NCBI GenBank assembly: GCA_032622095.1
Contig: CP136066.1
Span: 193,368,816 to 193,432,815, forward strand
From: Siphonodentalium dalli
Lineage: Eukaryota; Mollusca; Scaphopoda; Gadilida; Siphonodentaliidae
Direction of reading: 5' to 3'
DNA: 64,000 bases
In this document: positions 29,584 to 41,229 of the stretch, piece by piece
Layout of the letters: each line of letters starts with the position of its first letter
Numbering within the stretch: the stretch's first letter is position 1
Made by a program: the position numbers and the translations under genes
Notes under the pieces: model-generated
Told to the model about the DNA's origin: nothing
What the model saw: only the letters and a program-made list of their open reading frames with translations
Database searches by the model: none

Positions 29584-30305
29584 AGAGTTAATATTTTCTA
29601 AAATAAGCAACTGTAACTGATCTATACCGACAACCATATAAAAGATGTGGGGAGTGTCTTCATAATCTGGACATAGAATATGAAAATGATCAAACGAAAA
29701 AATATTTTTTTATCACATCGGATAATACAAGATGTGGACGAGGTTATTTTCCAAACATTCAACATACAACCAAGGGGTGTTTGGTCACAATACTGCATTT
29801 TAAATATGAACATAATCAGATGAAAAATACCCAAGTTATCACATCTGTTATCACATATATATGTGTGTGTACACACAGAAACACATGCATTATAGACTAG
29901 AGACAGACAGATGGATGGACGTCCAGACAGATGGGTAGTCAAGAAGTAGACACTATGTGTAACATATATGGGTATAGCTCCACATAAAAATCAGAAAGGA
30001 GATGGGAGACCTGAGCTAATGTGAGACGGACCACAAAGGAGATAGGCGACCTCAGCCGACCTGTGGAATTGTGAGTCTATTATATGGGACAACCCACTCA
30101 TTTCGTTTTCATTTAAGAAATATGGATCAAAAAGATTTTATTTGAGAATGTGTAGATGGAAGGCACATATAATTACAACAATAGACATAATCACATATAT
30201 AAAATAAACACATCTTCATTGGTATATTTCCTGGAGAGAGATTGTAACATCTATGAATATGTCGTTACCAATTTGTACCACTTAGGTTGTTATATTTCAG
30301 GACAT
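29584..30305. other. Unassigned AT-rich stretch
   Basis: No gene, RNA or recognised repeat. Short words such as GGAGATGGGAGACCTGAGC and GGAGATAGGCGACCTCAGCC (29998-30060) repeat twice. Confidence 0.4.
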
Positions 30306-30415
30306 ACAGTAATGCCCTAAATAATCGACTCCTTAACCGCAACATAATTATGGGTAATTTTTCAGGATTTATTCGGAAATATGGCTTGTTGCCATTCATC
30401 GGAAAGCTCTCACAG
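30306..30415. mobile_element. Single arm of the CAGTAATGCCC hairpin MITE
   Basis: TACAGTAATGCCCTAAATAA through CATCGGAAAGCTCTC, without the return arm. A solo arm or deletion product. Confidence 0.8.
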
Positions 30416-30627
30416 AGCTATGCATGAGAAATTGTCACAATGTCATTGACCTCTGATCTCGCAATTTAAATATAACCAACCACGAAGCAGTGTTTGTAAT
30501 TTTTATCAGCTTTTATTAAGATTGGATTCTGTCTTGCACTGAGCTGTTGCATCACAACTGATGAAAAAGCGCCTAGTCTGAGCCATGACCAATCAAATGG
30601 AGGGAATTCCATCAATACAGTGATTAA

Positions 30628-31014
30628 CCCTTTACCCAACAGAACGGCCCTGTGCCAATGCATTCTCTTATATATGCGAGTCGACCATAGGTCGCCTCGC
30701 ATATATAAGAGAATGCATTGGCTTAACACATTAAAAATTATAAAATTGTTAAAGAATGTAAGATGGTAAAAAGTGTTAAAAAAAGATTTTTTTACGGCCA
30801 ATGCATTCTCTTATATATGCGAGGCAACTTATGGTCGAATCGCATATATAATAGAATGCATTGGCACAGGTCATAACTGTAACTATCACAATGTGGTCAA
30901 GGAGCCGGTTCCAATGATATCCATATTTGTATGGTTCTATTGAGACAGACCGAAGATATTTTAGGCTGTTGAAGCTTTATTTGGCCGGTTTTGGCCGGTT
31001 TGTTGGGTAAAGGG
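30628..31014. mobile_element. TTAA-type MITE (CCCTTTACCCAAC family), copy 5
   Basis: Flanked by TTAA at 30624-30627 and 31015-31018. Palindrome modules at 30655-30721 and 30798-30864, the second with several changes that break its pairing (GGCAACTTATGGTCGAAT). Confidence 0.85.
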
Positions 31015-31018
31015 TTAA

Positions 31019-31955
31019 ATCTTTATGAAAGTTACAAGACGTAAATCTGATTTATATATCGTCAGCTTTTCAAAGAGACTGTATTTAGATGTGTGTTGTC
31101 TATGTATCCATGACAGTAGATGGCTGGTTATCCAAAGGATTTTCGCTTACATCTCTAGTCTATTTATGTGATTGATGCATTCTTGATTCTAATATAAATT
31201 CATCCTCTCAACAATATATTACCCAGAGAATGTAGGGCACCTTGAATAGGATCGCACGCAGTGGAAATAAGTTACACATATTCAATGACTCTCCAGAATA
31301 AAGCTTATTTTGGATTCAATGATTTAATATAGGAATAGCTCTAAAATAAATATAAATATAAATATAAAATGTGTTTCACAATTTTTGGTTGCAATATATA
31401 ACATTAAACTGCTGTATAAAAAATTCTAAATTTTCTGTCGAACAGATTTTATATGGCAAATTGATTAGTGATGGTTTAGATGCTCTGCTGGCTTTAACAC
31501 TTTCTACACAGCGACACACCCCTCAATAAACACTATCAAGCTACAATTAGTGTAACACACAGGCTATGTATAAAATAATATAAAATACACCATTCACATA
31601 GACACATTTTGGTGTGCGTTACCGCATGTAGATCAATTTACTGTCGAAGACGATACAAATTTTGTGAATGATTTACAGACTACGATAGAATCAGTAAGTC
31701 AGTATGACTCTTGAGTACATGTTTAGTTTGCAGTTGGTAACAAAGAAATTTTTCCTCTCTGAAGGAATCATAGACTGATATTGTCAGAATCAAACTTTGA
31801 AAATCAAATAACTTTTTCGTCTGCTAAAAATTGTTAACCTCTGGTTGTATGGCCAAAATAGAATTTCAATATGCAGTGTAATGCTATAAATAATTGAATA
31901 ATATAATACATTAAAGATATGAACACCATTTTAACAGAACTATCATCTAACAATG
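31019..31955. other. Unassigned AT-rich stretch
   Basis: About 70% AT with an AAATATAAATATAAATAT microsatellite near 31348. No coding, RNA or transposon signal recognised. Confidence 0.45.
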
Positions 31956-31959
31956 TAAT

Positions 31960-32277
31960 GCTGAAGGGGTCACTCAAACTTAAAAAGTGCTGAAGGATAC
32001 AAAGGTTTGAAAAATTTGCTCTACACAGGTGTTGAAATATTGTTGAAATGATGTTGTTTAGTTTTTGTGTCTTCCACGATTTCTGCTAGAATAATTTGTT
32101 ATGTTCCAATGCAAATTAGAAAGACCTGATAACAGATTGCTGATGGGCACCAGACTATCAGTAACGCGAATCACGAAACTTTGTCAGTGCCAATAGCAAA
32201 TCCTCTGTACCCTTCAGGACATTATTAAAACTTGTGAACACTTCAGCACTTTTTTTTAGGTGAGATTGGCCCCTTCA
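31960..32277. mobile_element. GCTGAAGGGGTCACTC-family element, diverged copy
   Basis: GCTGAAGGGGTCACTCAAAC then AAAAAGTGCTGAAGG at the left; CAGCACTTTTTTTTAGGTGA, GATTGGCCCCTTCA at the right. The TSD is no longer clear. Confidence 0.65.
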
Positions 32278-32445
32278 ACCAAAGTAACTTTTGATTGGTC
32301 TCATGTGGATACTAGGAATCCACTCCATGTCATCCAGAAAAAGCCACTAAATTTAGGCCAGATCCATCATAATGAGTGTCTTTCCATGTCTCCAACAGAA
32401 AGCTGGATCGAGAGTCACATAAAACTATCCGTTAAAGCTCTCCTA

Positions 32446-32664
32446 CAGTAATGCCCTAAATAATCGACACCTTAAACACACAGCAGAATTGTGGGTAATT
32501 TTTCAGGATTTAGTTGGAAATATGGCTTGTTGCCATTCACCGGAAAGCTCTCACTCAGAGCTTTCCGATGAATGGCAACATGCCATATTTCCGACTAAAT
32601 CCTGAAAAATTACCCATAATTCTTCTGTGTGTTTAAGGTATCGATTTATTTAGGTTATTACTGT
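32446..32664. mobile_element. Tc1/mariner-like hairpin MITE, copy 3
   Basis: TA-CAGTAATGCCCTAAATAA at the left, ATTACTG-TA at the right, long paired arms with the loop near 32555 (CTCTCACTCAGAGC). Confidence 0.85.
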
Positions 32665-32779
32665 ACCAGCTAAAGCTCTCCTATCTTATAGCAGGACACA
32701 TCCTGGTGATTGGGAGTTAGTTAACTCAGCAGGGTCTTTACCATCTGATGCATCTTTGATCGCTGTCATGATCTGTAAT

Positions 32780-33042
32780 GATATAAACCCTTTTTATACT
32801 AAATGGATTCTCCCAGTCAGATATAAAAGTATACATTGGAAAGGTCTATTATTCATTTGGAGGGGCGTTCAGGTAATAAAAGCAGGCAACAGACAGATAA
32901 AACAGATATTACAAGAGCAGAATAATTCATATTCTTTGGTGGGAAATGTTCAGAAGATAAGTTCAACAAATAAGTTGTTGAACTTATTATCTGAAGTAGT
33001 TCCTATGGGAATTACTCGTGAGTGAGTATTTAGTAGAAAGGT
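32780..33042. mobile_element. CTATACTAAATGG-family element
   Basis: Left AACCCTTTTTATACTAAATG then GATTCTCCCAGTC; right TGAGTATTTAGTAGAAAGG before TTAA at 33043-33046. It contains TTGAACTTATTATCTGAA and CCTATGGGAATTACTCGTG, the phrases amplified in the 68-bp array. It abuts the next TTAA element and shares that TTAA. Confidence 0.65.
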
Positions 33043-33046
33043 TTAA

Positions 33047-33435
33047 CCCTTTACCCAACAGAACGGTCCTGTGCCAATGCATTCTCTTATATATGCGAGT
33101 CGACCATAGGTAAAATTGTCAAAGAATGTAGAAAAATATTATAAAAATTGTTAAAAAATGTAAGAAAAAATTCTAAAATTGTTAAAGAATGTAAGAAAAA
33201 ATGGTAAAAAGTGTTAAGGCCAATGCATTCTCTTATATATGCGAGGCGACCTATGGTCGACTCGCATATATAAGAGAATGCATTGGCACAGGGCATAACT
33301 GTAACCATCACAATGTGGTCAATGAACCGGTTCCAATGAATCCATATTTGTATGGTGTTATTGAGACAGACCGAAGATATTTTAGGCTGTTGAAGCTTTA
33401 TTTGGGCGTTTTTGGCCGGTTTGTTGGGTAAAGGG
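33047..33435. mobile_element. TTAA-type MITE (CCCTTTACCCAAC family), copy 6
   Basis: Flanked by TTAA at 33043-33046 and 33436-33439. The first palindrome is cut after its centre (33076-33112); the second is complete (33220-33286). Confidence 0.83.
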
Positions 33436-33654
33436 TTAAGTTGAAGTGCCTCAAAATCATGATTATGAGGATGAAATATAACTAGAGGTGTGACTGTCCC
33501 AATGGGACTAAGGATACCCCCCCCCACCATGTTTCTAAAAGGCTAAGATGTTTCAATGTCAGTAAACATTAAGTTAAAATAATAAAATGACAGATTTGCA
33601 TTGCAGGTGCACAACCCTAACCACTAACCCTAATCCTAAACCTATTGACCGAAA

Positions 33655-34045
33655 AATCTAGGAATAAAAGCTCGGACAAAATTATGCATATTGCGAAAAT
33701 GTTCTAAGTCGAAAAAGGGGAATAACTCCACAAAACAAAGTCAGACAGACTTCAAAATTGCAAGTGCTCAAGTTCCCATGGTAATCAATATCTGTGCCAA
33801 GTTTAAAAAAACATTGAATAAAAGGAATAAAAGCTCTGACCAAATTTTATGCATGTTACATAAATTTTTCTAAGTTGTAAAAGGGGGATAACTCCACCAA
33901 AAAAAGTCTCTGACAGATGTCATAATCGCAGGAGTGCAGGTTCCCATGGTGGTTGATGTTTGTGCCAAGTTTCATGTAAAATGATTAAAAAACGACTGAG
34001 AAAAACTCTGGACAAATTTGTGTCCACGGATGGATGGGGCAGACA
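33655..34045. repeat. Two ~190-bp dispersed repeat units
   Basis: AATAAAAGCTCxGACAAAATT, TTCTAAGTxGxAAAAGGGG, ATAACTCCAC and GTTCCCATGGT recur in two consecutive diverged units (about 33660-33825 and 33826-34025). Intercalated repeats of this wording are common in marine invertebrate DNA. Confidence 0.65.
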
Positions 34046-34119
34046 AGCTGATTCCAGTATACCCCCCACAACTTTGTAGTGGGGGGTATAATCATAGACC
34101 CTCTACATTCACACAATTA

Positions 34120-34318
34120 CAGTAATGCCCAAAGTAATTGACCACTTAACCACAGCAGAATTATGGGTAATTTTTCAGGATTTAGTCGGAAATATGGCTT
34201 GTTGCTCTTGGTGAGAGCTTTCCGATGAATGGCAACAAGCCATATTTCCGACTAAATCCTGAAAAATTACCCATAATTCTGCTGTGGTTAAGTGGTCAAT
34301 TACTTTGGGCATTACTGT
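34120..34318. mobile_element. Tc1/mariner-like hairpin MITE, copy 4 (best preserved)
   Basis: TA-CAGTAATGCCCAAAGTAA at the left and TTACTTTGGGCATTACTG-TA at the right. The two arms of about 95 bases pair almost perfectly around the loop near 34213. Confidence 0.9.
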
Positions 34319-34360
34319 AGTGCCCGCAGGAATCAGTACACTTTGCCATATGGTTTACAT

Positions 34361-34429
34361 GAATGTTTCCGATTTTCATAAACCAATAACTGAACACTTC
34401 AGTTATTGGTTTATGAACATTGGAAACGC
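34361..34429. repeat. Hairpin
   Basis: CATAAACCAATAACTGAA pairs exactly with TTCAGTTATTGGTTTATG across a 3-base loop; flanking GAATGTTTCC / GGAAAC extends the stem imperfectly. Confidence 0.85.
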
Positions 34430-34527
34430 CTATGTCAATTCAAGCCAATCGTGTGCACGCGCTCACTGCATGTTTGTTATTGGGAGACTGAGTTGAATTG
34501 GAACAATATGTTACTTATAATTGTTTA

Positions 34528-34893
34528 GGCGACACCAATTTTTAAGTCTGGTTTACGAACACCTCCTACAACTTTTTTTCCATTTCATGAAACAAATTTA
34601 AACCTTTTTCTCCCAATTTATTTTTACACGCGTACTGATTTTCATGTGCTTTAGCATCCGGTTCTGCTTATGATCATTTACAGATCCATATTTTCATGTA
34701 TTTCATGACAAGAAATGTCTTGTTTGGTTCAGAATTTCATTCAAAAACATTTTTTCACAATTTTTGTAAAATTTATGTAAAATTCCACGATTTACTTGAT
34801 ATACAATTTTTTTTATTTTTATTTTTTTCCCTCCTGCATCTACTTTTTTTCTCTCCACATGTTCGTAAACCAGACTTAAAAATTGGTGTCGCC
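34528..34893. mobile_element. Harbinger-like MITE, 366 bp, TTA TSD
   Basis: TIRs of 33 bp begin GGCGACACCAATTTTTAAGT and run to GTTTACGAAC; the right copy is the exact inverse. TTA lies on both sides (34525-34527, 34894-34896), the 3-bp target of PIF/Harbinger. The interior is T-rich and non-coding. Confidence 0.85.
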
Positions 34894-34957
34894 TTAGGTA
34901 GTTTTGAAAGTTGTTGAAATTATTAATGTTCTATTAAAATGTTCTGGTATATGATTA

Positions 34958-35084
34958 TAAGAAATGACTTGCAGATCGATTGGGGTCATTGGTTTTGAAG
35001 AGCAGAGTAATCCCTACACACTTTGTTTAATTACTCTGCCGGTCAAAATCCAATGATCCCAATCAATCTCCAAGTCATTTCTTA
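34958..35084. repeat. Fold-back repeat
   Basis: AAGAAATGACTTGCAGATCG, ATTGGGGTCATTGG and AGCAGAGTAAT are mirrored by ATTACTCTGC, CCAATGATCCCAATCAATCT and CCAAGTCATTTCTT, arms of about 50 bp with several mismatches. Confidence 0.75.
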
Positions 35085-35356
35085 AAAACACTCCATAGAA
35101 ATTCCATAGCTTAACTTTCAGAAAAAATGCTCTTAAAAACATGTGTTTATTTCACTACTTCAAACTGATATTTTACGACTCAGCCACTAACACACCACAC
35201 CCATTTGAAGAATGCATCAATAAACTATTATTATCCAATAATTTAACAACAATAGACGTACCCTTTGGTAAAACTCGACATCTGAACTACGCAAAAAAGT
35301 ATAAATAAACAGTCCGATATTCATCCCGATTAAATCGCTGATAAACAAACGAGACT

Positions 35357-35462
35357 ACAGTAATGCCCTAAATAGCGACTCCTTAACCACAGCAGAATTA
35401 TGGGTAACTTTTCAGGATTTAGTCGGAAATATGGCTTGTTGCCATTTATCGGAAAGCTCTCA
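35357..35462. mobile_element. Single arm of the CAGTAATGCCC hairpin MITE
   Basis: TACAGTAATGCCCTAAATAG through TATCGGAAAGCTCTC without the return arm, as at 30306. Confidence 0.8.
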
Positions 35463-35469
35463 GTGAACA

Positions 35470-36670
35470 AATCGATGGCTCCCATCTAGAGGTCACCCCG
35501 AAGATCTACATGAAGTTTGGTGATGATTGGATGAGGCCCGTAGGGTGAGCCAAAGGATTATTGACAGACGGACGACAGCCGCCAACACATGGCAATATCT
35601 CAAGATTGACTTTGTGAAGTTGAGCTAACAAAGGCATTCACTGTTAGATTTATTCTGATGGTAATAATATATGAAAGTATCAATGACACTGTAGCTCAAC
35701 TTAGGGAGGCCTTATAATTTTATGCTGAGCAGTCAATAGAATGAAAAAGAAGGAAAGTAAAAAAGTTTCAGTAAATGTATTGTATTGTGTAAATGAAATT
35801 AATTCCAAACATTTCTCCGCTAAATGTGGGCTGCAGGGTGTGCCGATGGATTCAAATGTGAAATCCAAGATGGCTCCAGGCACCCATGTTTTTTAACAAA
35901 CTTTGGAAGAATTGGACAGCTTCCATCTAGAGGTAACACCAAAGAACCATATGAAGTTTGGATGAGGGATGAGGGATGTGGCACGAAGGGCGAACCAAAG
36001 GATTTAAAGAGTAAAATCCATGATGGCCACTGGCAACCATGTTTTTTTTATGAAATTCGGAAAATATAGTTGGCTCCCATCTAGAGGTTAACCTGAAGAT
36101 CCTTATGAAGTATGGTGATGATCGGATGAGGGATGTGGCCTGTAGGTCGTGTCGAAGGATTTAGTCATGCAAAGAGTAAAATCCAAGATGGCCCTTGGCA
36201 GCCATATTTTTCAACGAATTTCGGAAAATATGGTTGGCTCCTGTCTAGAGGTCACCCCGAAGATCCTTATGTAGTTTGGTGACGATCGGATGATAGATGT
36301 GGGCTGTAGAGTATGTCGAAGGTTTTAGTCATGTAAAGAGTACAATACAACATGGCTGCTGGCGGCCATATTTTCCAATGCAATTCAGAAATATTTGATA
36401 GCTCCCATCTAGTGGTCAACCTGAAGATCCATATCAAGTTTGGTGGTGATCAGATGAGGGATGTGGTCTGTAGGGTGTGCCAAAGGATTTAGTCATGCAA
36501 AGAGTAAAATACAAGATGGCTGCCGGGGGCCATGTTTTTAATTGAAAATCTTTCAAATTCGATGGCAGGTGATCTTAATCATACTTGTAAATTTCCAAAA
36601 CATTTCTTAGATATATGCAGGCTGCAGGGCGTGACCATGGATTAAAATTTTTAATCCACGATGGCTGCTG
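35470..36670. repeat. Degenerate ~160-bp tandem repeats
   Basis: GCTCCCATCTAGAGGTCACC or close variants recur at about 35478, 35919, 36073, 36235 and 36401, each followed by GAAGATCCxTATGAAGTTTG, GATGAGGGATGTGG and then AAGATGGCxGCxGGCxGCCA. Short frames through it are repeat artefacts. Confidence 0.8.
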
Positions 36671-37774
36671 GTGGGCATGTTTGTATTTGCCGTTGTGTAC
36701 ACTGATCCCTGATATTTTTTCATATATTGTTTCCCTCATTTTAAGGAATGACTCTTTGAATTTGTTTCGGATAAAATTTAAATACTAGTAGTCAATGGTA
36801 AAACACAGATGGCTGCTTTTCTATGACTGTTGCAGTTTGTGGCATTGGTGACCGGTATTCTGAAATAAAATCCACAACCAGACCTGTACAAAACAACTCA
36901 TTTTATATTGATTTAAATTACCTCTATTTTTGTTTTATGGACCCCCAACCGACCTAGCGGAAACCCTGTTTGTGCGTTGAAAGGTGGGTGCCTCAACTCA
37001 AGAAGTAGTACATTGTAATTTAGGGGTGTTAAATGGAAGAGGGTATCTTTAAATATTTATTCAATGTTACAGACACATGAACCAACTTTTTGAATATTCA
37101 TTTGGTCCATTCGAAAAATCATTGAGATTGAGCTACCTGTATTGATGATATTTCTCAAGAGTGCCAAATTCAGTAACAGACAGGATGAGGCCACAGAAAT
37201 TTAATGGCCTGGTTTACTTTATTATCTATGAATCCTAAATCATCACCAGGGTCAAAGACTTACTATATTTTATTATGTCAGCTCTTGCGATTAGCCATTC
37301 AGCGTCGATAAAAAGCAATGGTGTATGAACCCAAATTAGGTCGATGGTAGCGTCAGTGACGCCATATGAAAACAATATTAGGTGCTTTATAATATCCACC
37401 ATCTCGTTTTTCACAAATAAAAAACTGTCGCCTCAGGGATATATTCAGTGTATTTTGGTGCCAAGAAAAGGAATATCTGTCGGAAATCATTTTCAGCTAA
37501 TTTAAAGACACAGTACCATGTACCAAAACATGCATGTGATGTATTTGAGGAATTCTAAAGACTCATAAATTAACTATCAAATTCAATGTGTGTTCCTACT
37601 TCTGATGATTAACCATTGACTCAATTTGTTGACGTTCACCACCCATGGCATGTCACTGTGACATTACATAAGTTAATGGCAATAGACGACACATTTACTT
37701 TACCAAATTAAAATAAATTACAGATTTATTAAAGGGATATGCTGGATTTTGTATGCTGACATAATAATTACGTT
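36671..37774. other. Unassigned sequence
   Basis: No recognised gene. A short phrase at 36935-36970 (ACCCCCAACCGACC) is the inverse of one at 46867-46900 (GGGTCGGGGGTTTAAAATAG region), so a small dispersed repeat is present. Confidence 0.4.
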
Positions 37775-37912
37775 ATGGGATGCTTAGTGGTCGGATTTGG
37801 TGTCATGTGAGGCTCAGCGAGATCAATATTAGGCTCAGCCTACGGCCTCGGCTAATATTGATCTCACTTCGCCTCACACGACACCATATCCGACCACTAA
37901 GCGTCCTGTAAC
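37775..37912. repeat. Fold-back repeat, ~60-bp arms
   Basis: TATGGGATGCTTAGTGGTCG, GATTTGGTGTCATGTGAGGC and GAGATCAATATTAG on the left are mirrored by CTAATATTGATCTC, GCCTCACACGACACCATATC and CGACCACTAAGCGTCC on the right. Confidence 0.85.
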
Positions 37913-38792
37913 TTATAATATATCACATACATCAAAATTTATTGAAAAAAAATGGACATTATTTGTTTCATAAACCCTAAATTCGGTACAAATTGTTTGC
38001 ATTTTTTGCAATTGAAAATCGGAATTAAGAACTGGACACTTTAAATACAAGAATCTGGTTGAATAGAGTCAAGCTTGGGGATATCCCTTGGACAATGTTT
38101 TTAATTCTCATAAACTAGGGCATGCTCGTATCATACTTAGGAACTATAAGCTGGTTTGTGCGCTTATAATATATTCTAAATTGACAATAAGTTAAACTAG
38201 ATGAAATATTACATCTACACTTCTGTATCCTCAGAGAAACTTATATGGTAGATACATGTAGGTGCCTAATCAATCAACTTATTCAATTTAAGCGCACCAT
38301 TAGTCATGTAGTGTTTTGTGAAGAAAATCGGTGACAATTGCATATTATAATTTGTTTGTGCCTCTTACCAATTGTTTCATCTGTTTAAAGAGAAGAAATT
38401 CCTCAGTTAAATTTTAGAAACCGGTTGTGGGCGGGGTTGACACTTTGATTTGAATCTTGCATCCATCGGAATTTGATAGCATCACTTTCGTGTCGAAATA
38501 TTGTGATATAAACATATCATTTCGGAATTTCCCAAAATTGGTTGTTCAATTTAAAACCTGAGTCAAATAGAGAGCTGCAAGCCAGTTGTTTGAGTCAGTG
38601 TGATCGACATGTGAATTCTACGCACCTCGAAACTTAAAATTACTTTGGTCAATCAAATGCTCCCAGAGAGGATATTAATTTGATAATACATGACCGGAAG
38701 TGACACAATTTTAACCCCCTGTTTTATGGGCCATGGTAGATCGTGTCAAAATTCAATTTCACAGTATAGTAAAAATTCATACATGCCTAACA
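37913..38792. other. Unassigned sequence
   Basis: No gene, RNA or clear repeat. If the selenoprotein W gene has no coding exon near 39354, its last exon and SECIS element could lie here on the minus strand. Confidence 0.35.
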
Positions 38793-38796
38793 TTAA

Positions 38797-39265
38797 AGGT
38801 ACTCAACCCGATAAAACTCCTCTCAATTACTATTTCAATGGCTTCGGGGGTCAAAAATATTTGATTCGAGTCGAGGAAGTCACCCATCAAAGCTCAGATT
38901 TGTTAGATATCGATTTTAGAAATCTATTATTTTTCATTATCGGGAATACTATCTGGCCCAGAACTTAGTCAAAATTGCGTAAAAATTACCACTTGATTTT
39001 AGAGTTATTCATCCTTGTCTGTTTGAATAGATTTGGAGTACACATCCAGAGCAGATTACGGCAGTTATTGGTACTCATCTCGAGAACATAACAAATTTGA
39101 AAAATCAATATCTAATAACTCTGAGCTTTGTTTGATGGGTTCCTCGACTCGAATCAAATATTTTTTACCCCCAAAGCCAAAGAAATAGTAATATAGGACC
39201 CTCTGATCGGATTGTTGTTGTTGGAATCTGTTGAGATGGGGACCCTCTTTACGGGTTGAGTACCT
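38797..39265. mobile_element. TTAA-type MITE (AGGTACTCAACCCG family)
   Basis: Left AGGTACTCAACCCG, right CGGGTTGAGTACCT, flanked by TTAA at 38793-38796 and 39266-39269. Subterminal blocks (TACTATTTCxxTGGCTTxGG and GATTCGAGTCGAGGAA) are also mirrored. A diverged relative is at about 53990-54455 and an end fragment lies at 57480-57533. Confidence 0.8.
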
Positions 39266-39354
39266 TTAAAAGCAACAAATCTTGTGAAATTCTCATACAG
39301 TATCACGGCTTGTTGATCGTCATGGTAATGGAAAGCATTCTCCGCCTCCACCGC
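39154..39354 (-). CDS. Tentative last coding exon of the selenoprotein W gene
   Basis: After GATATTCAG the minus strand reads AVEAENAFHYHDDQQAV in the phase left by exon 3 (0), giving a 228-bp intron. In Rdx-family proteins the FP-x-E-K-(D/E) segment is followed by a helix such as LIEAIRRA; AVEAENAF is a weak fit. The frame then stays open into the TTAA-type MITE at 38797-39265 and stops only at 39154-39156, giving an unusually long C-terminus. It may be right with a MITE-derived tail, a 3' UTR piece, or wrong. Confidence 0.35.
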   Translation of the reverse strand, partial: AVEAENAFHYHDDQQAVILYENFTRFVAFKGTQPVKRVPISTDSNNNNPIRGSYITISLALGVKNI

Positions 39355-39584
39355 CTGAATATCATTTTTGTTCCTCCAAATATCCGTAAACTAGGCTATT
39401 AAATTGTTGTGGCCTGAAAATGCTATTATCATACATGTATATCAGCCTTCATAATTGGCTACGGCAATCAGCATTGCCGAAGCAATTTGCTGAAGCAAAC
39501 TGGGCCACGGCATACTGTTGCCGTAGCGGATTGCCGAAGCCAAACAATCTGAATTAAGAGGGTTGTGTATATGGTCAAACATAC

Positions 39585-39661
39585 CTCTTTCTCCACTGGG
39601 AAGCCATGGTTTTTCAATTTTGAGAAAACCAGTTTGCCATTAACTGTTATCTCAAAGGATG
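39585..39661 (-). CDS. SELENOW: Selenoprotein W (Rdx family), exon 3
   Basis: 77-bp internal exon between a TTTTAAG acceptor and a GTATGT donor. It starts with two bases that complete a Ser codon begun by exon 2 and ends at a codon border. It encodes SFEITVNGKLVFSKL and then KNHGFPVEKE, the conserved FE(I/V)xxNGxL(I/V)(F/Y)SKL...GFP segment shared by SelW, SelW2 and MIEN1/Rdx12, which forms the beta-hairpin after the redox loop. The perfect phase match with exon 2 across 2.1 kb of repeats is strong evidence that both belong to one gene. Confidence 0.92.
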
Positions 39662-39723
39662 CTTAAAATAGAAGAAAATAAATACTGTACATGTATATTA
39701 TTTCTGCTGTCGTTGAACATTAA

Positions 39724-39958
39724 CCCTTTGAGTGCCAGGGGCCGATCTCATCGGACCTAAACCTACAAAATAAGTCTGTTAAAGAATATAAGAATAAATT
39801 ATTAAAATTGTAAAAAAAAAAAAAAAAAAAAAAAAATTGTTAGGCCAATGCATTCTCTTATATATGCGAGGCGACCTATGGTCGACTCGCATATATAAGA
39901 GAATGCATTGGCACAGGGTATATGGGTTGATAAAAAAATCGACCTGGCACTCAAAGGG
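39724..39958. mobile_element. TTAA-type MITE (CCCTTTGAGTGCCAGG family) with one palindrome module
   Basis: CCCTTTGAGTGCCAGG and its inverse CCTGGCACTCAAAGGG, flanked by TTAA at 39720-39723 and 39959-39962. It holds one palindrome module (39846-39912) and a run of 22 or so A. The TIR differs from the CCCTTTACCCAAC family beyond the first six bases. It lies in intron 2 of the selenoprotein gene. Confidence 0.85.
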
Positions 39959-39962
39959 TTAA

Positions 39963-40852
39963 CCCTTTCATGACGGGAGCTGCATTGGTGCAGCATTAAA
40001 TATCCTGTGATAGTGCATTCTCTTATATATGTTTATCCACCGCTTACTACGTCTATTGACTACATAAAGCCTGCCTAATAAACGTTACATTTATTACGTC
40101 AATGTAGCTTTATTAGGTCAACGTAGCTTTATTAGGTTAGTACTACTTTTATGACGTAATTTGTATGCAATTTGCGCAGGTAACTAGGTACGTCAACCGG
40201 CCTTAATGACGTCATTGTGATTTCAGAACGTTTTTATTGTGTATAATTCACTAAAATAATTCGTAAAATGATATATGTTTTAGCTCTAAAACATCTATAA
40301 ATCCTCAGAACAAGGTCTGCTTATAATAGATGTAAAAATGCCAACGAACTATTTCGCTCTAAGCTGCACTCCGGTTTTCCCACGTCATGAATGCTAATTG
40401 GTTTGCTTGACCTAATAAATGTAATGGCGTCATCGAAGTAACAAATGTAAAACTGAGGAAAATGACAGATTTACCTCACAAAAGGCAAGTTTTGTGCGAT
40501 GGATAAATAAAATATGTAGCTAATGTCGTCGCTTAAACTGTTTATGTCCGCTCGGGGGATTTGGCATCTATTGGACTCAGCAGAGCCTCGCCCAATAGAT
40601 GCTCAAATCCCCCTCACGGACATAAACAATTTAAGCGACGACACTAGCTACATATTCTAAAAATATGGGATCCCATAGGCTTACGTACTGGCTAGTCTGG
40701 CTTACAAGGTCAAGGTAAATATAGCTAGGCTAATGTATTTTCTTATATATGCGAAGCTCCCTGCATTATTTTTATATGGGAGACTCACATATATAAGAAG
40801 ATGCATTGTCAGAGTTTTCGTAAAATTTCAGGAAGCTCCAGTCATGGAAAGG
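39963..40852. mobile_element. TTAA-type element (CCCTTTCATGACGGGAGC family)
   Basis: Starts CCCTTTCATGACGGGAGC right after the TTAA shared with the previous element; ends CTCCAGTCATGGAAAGG before TTAA at 40853-40856. Contains worn palindrome modules near 40013 and 40733-40808 and a large fold-back at 40512-40656. Confidence 0.65.
40512..40656. repeat. Fold-back repeat, ~60-bp arms
   Basis: ATATGTAGCTAATGTCGTCG, CTTAAACTGTTTATGTCCG and GGGGGATTTGGCATCTATTGG are mirrored by CCAATAGATGCTCAAATCCC and CGGACATAAACAATTTAAGC, GACGACACTAGCTACATAT. A single arm of the same family is at 7440-7530. Confidence 0.85.
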
Positions 40853-40877
40853 TTAACCCTAGTCATGGAAGGGTTAA

Positions 40878-41229
40878 CCCTTTCATGACAGGAGCTGCGC
40901 TGGTATAGCATTAATGATCCTGTGCCAGTGCATTCTCTTATATATGCGAGTCTCCGAGGTCAAATTAAATTTTGTTAGGACAATGTATTCTCTTAAATAT
41001 GCGAGGCTCCCTATGGATTCAATATCCTGTGCCAGTGCATTCTCTAATATATGTGAGCCTCCCATACAGAACCTCGCATATATAAGAGAATGCACTGGCT
41101 TACAAGGTCAAGGTAAATTTTGTTAGGACAATACATTCTCTTGTATATGCGAGGCTCCCTATGGGAGACTCGTATATATAAGAGAATTTCATTAGCATAG
41201 GGTTTTCACAAAATTTAAGGAAGCTCCAG
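40878..41229. mobile_element. TTAA-type element (CCCTTTCATGACAGGAGC family), second copy
   Basis: Flanked by TTAA at 40874-40877 and 41230-41233. Contains four worn palindrome-module arms (TGCATTCTCTTATATATGCG and variants). A third, shorter relative, CCTTTTATGATGGCAGCTGC, follows immediately at 41234-41430, so three family members stand head to tail sharing TTAA sites. Confidence 0.65.
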
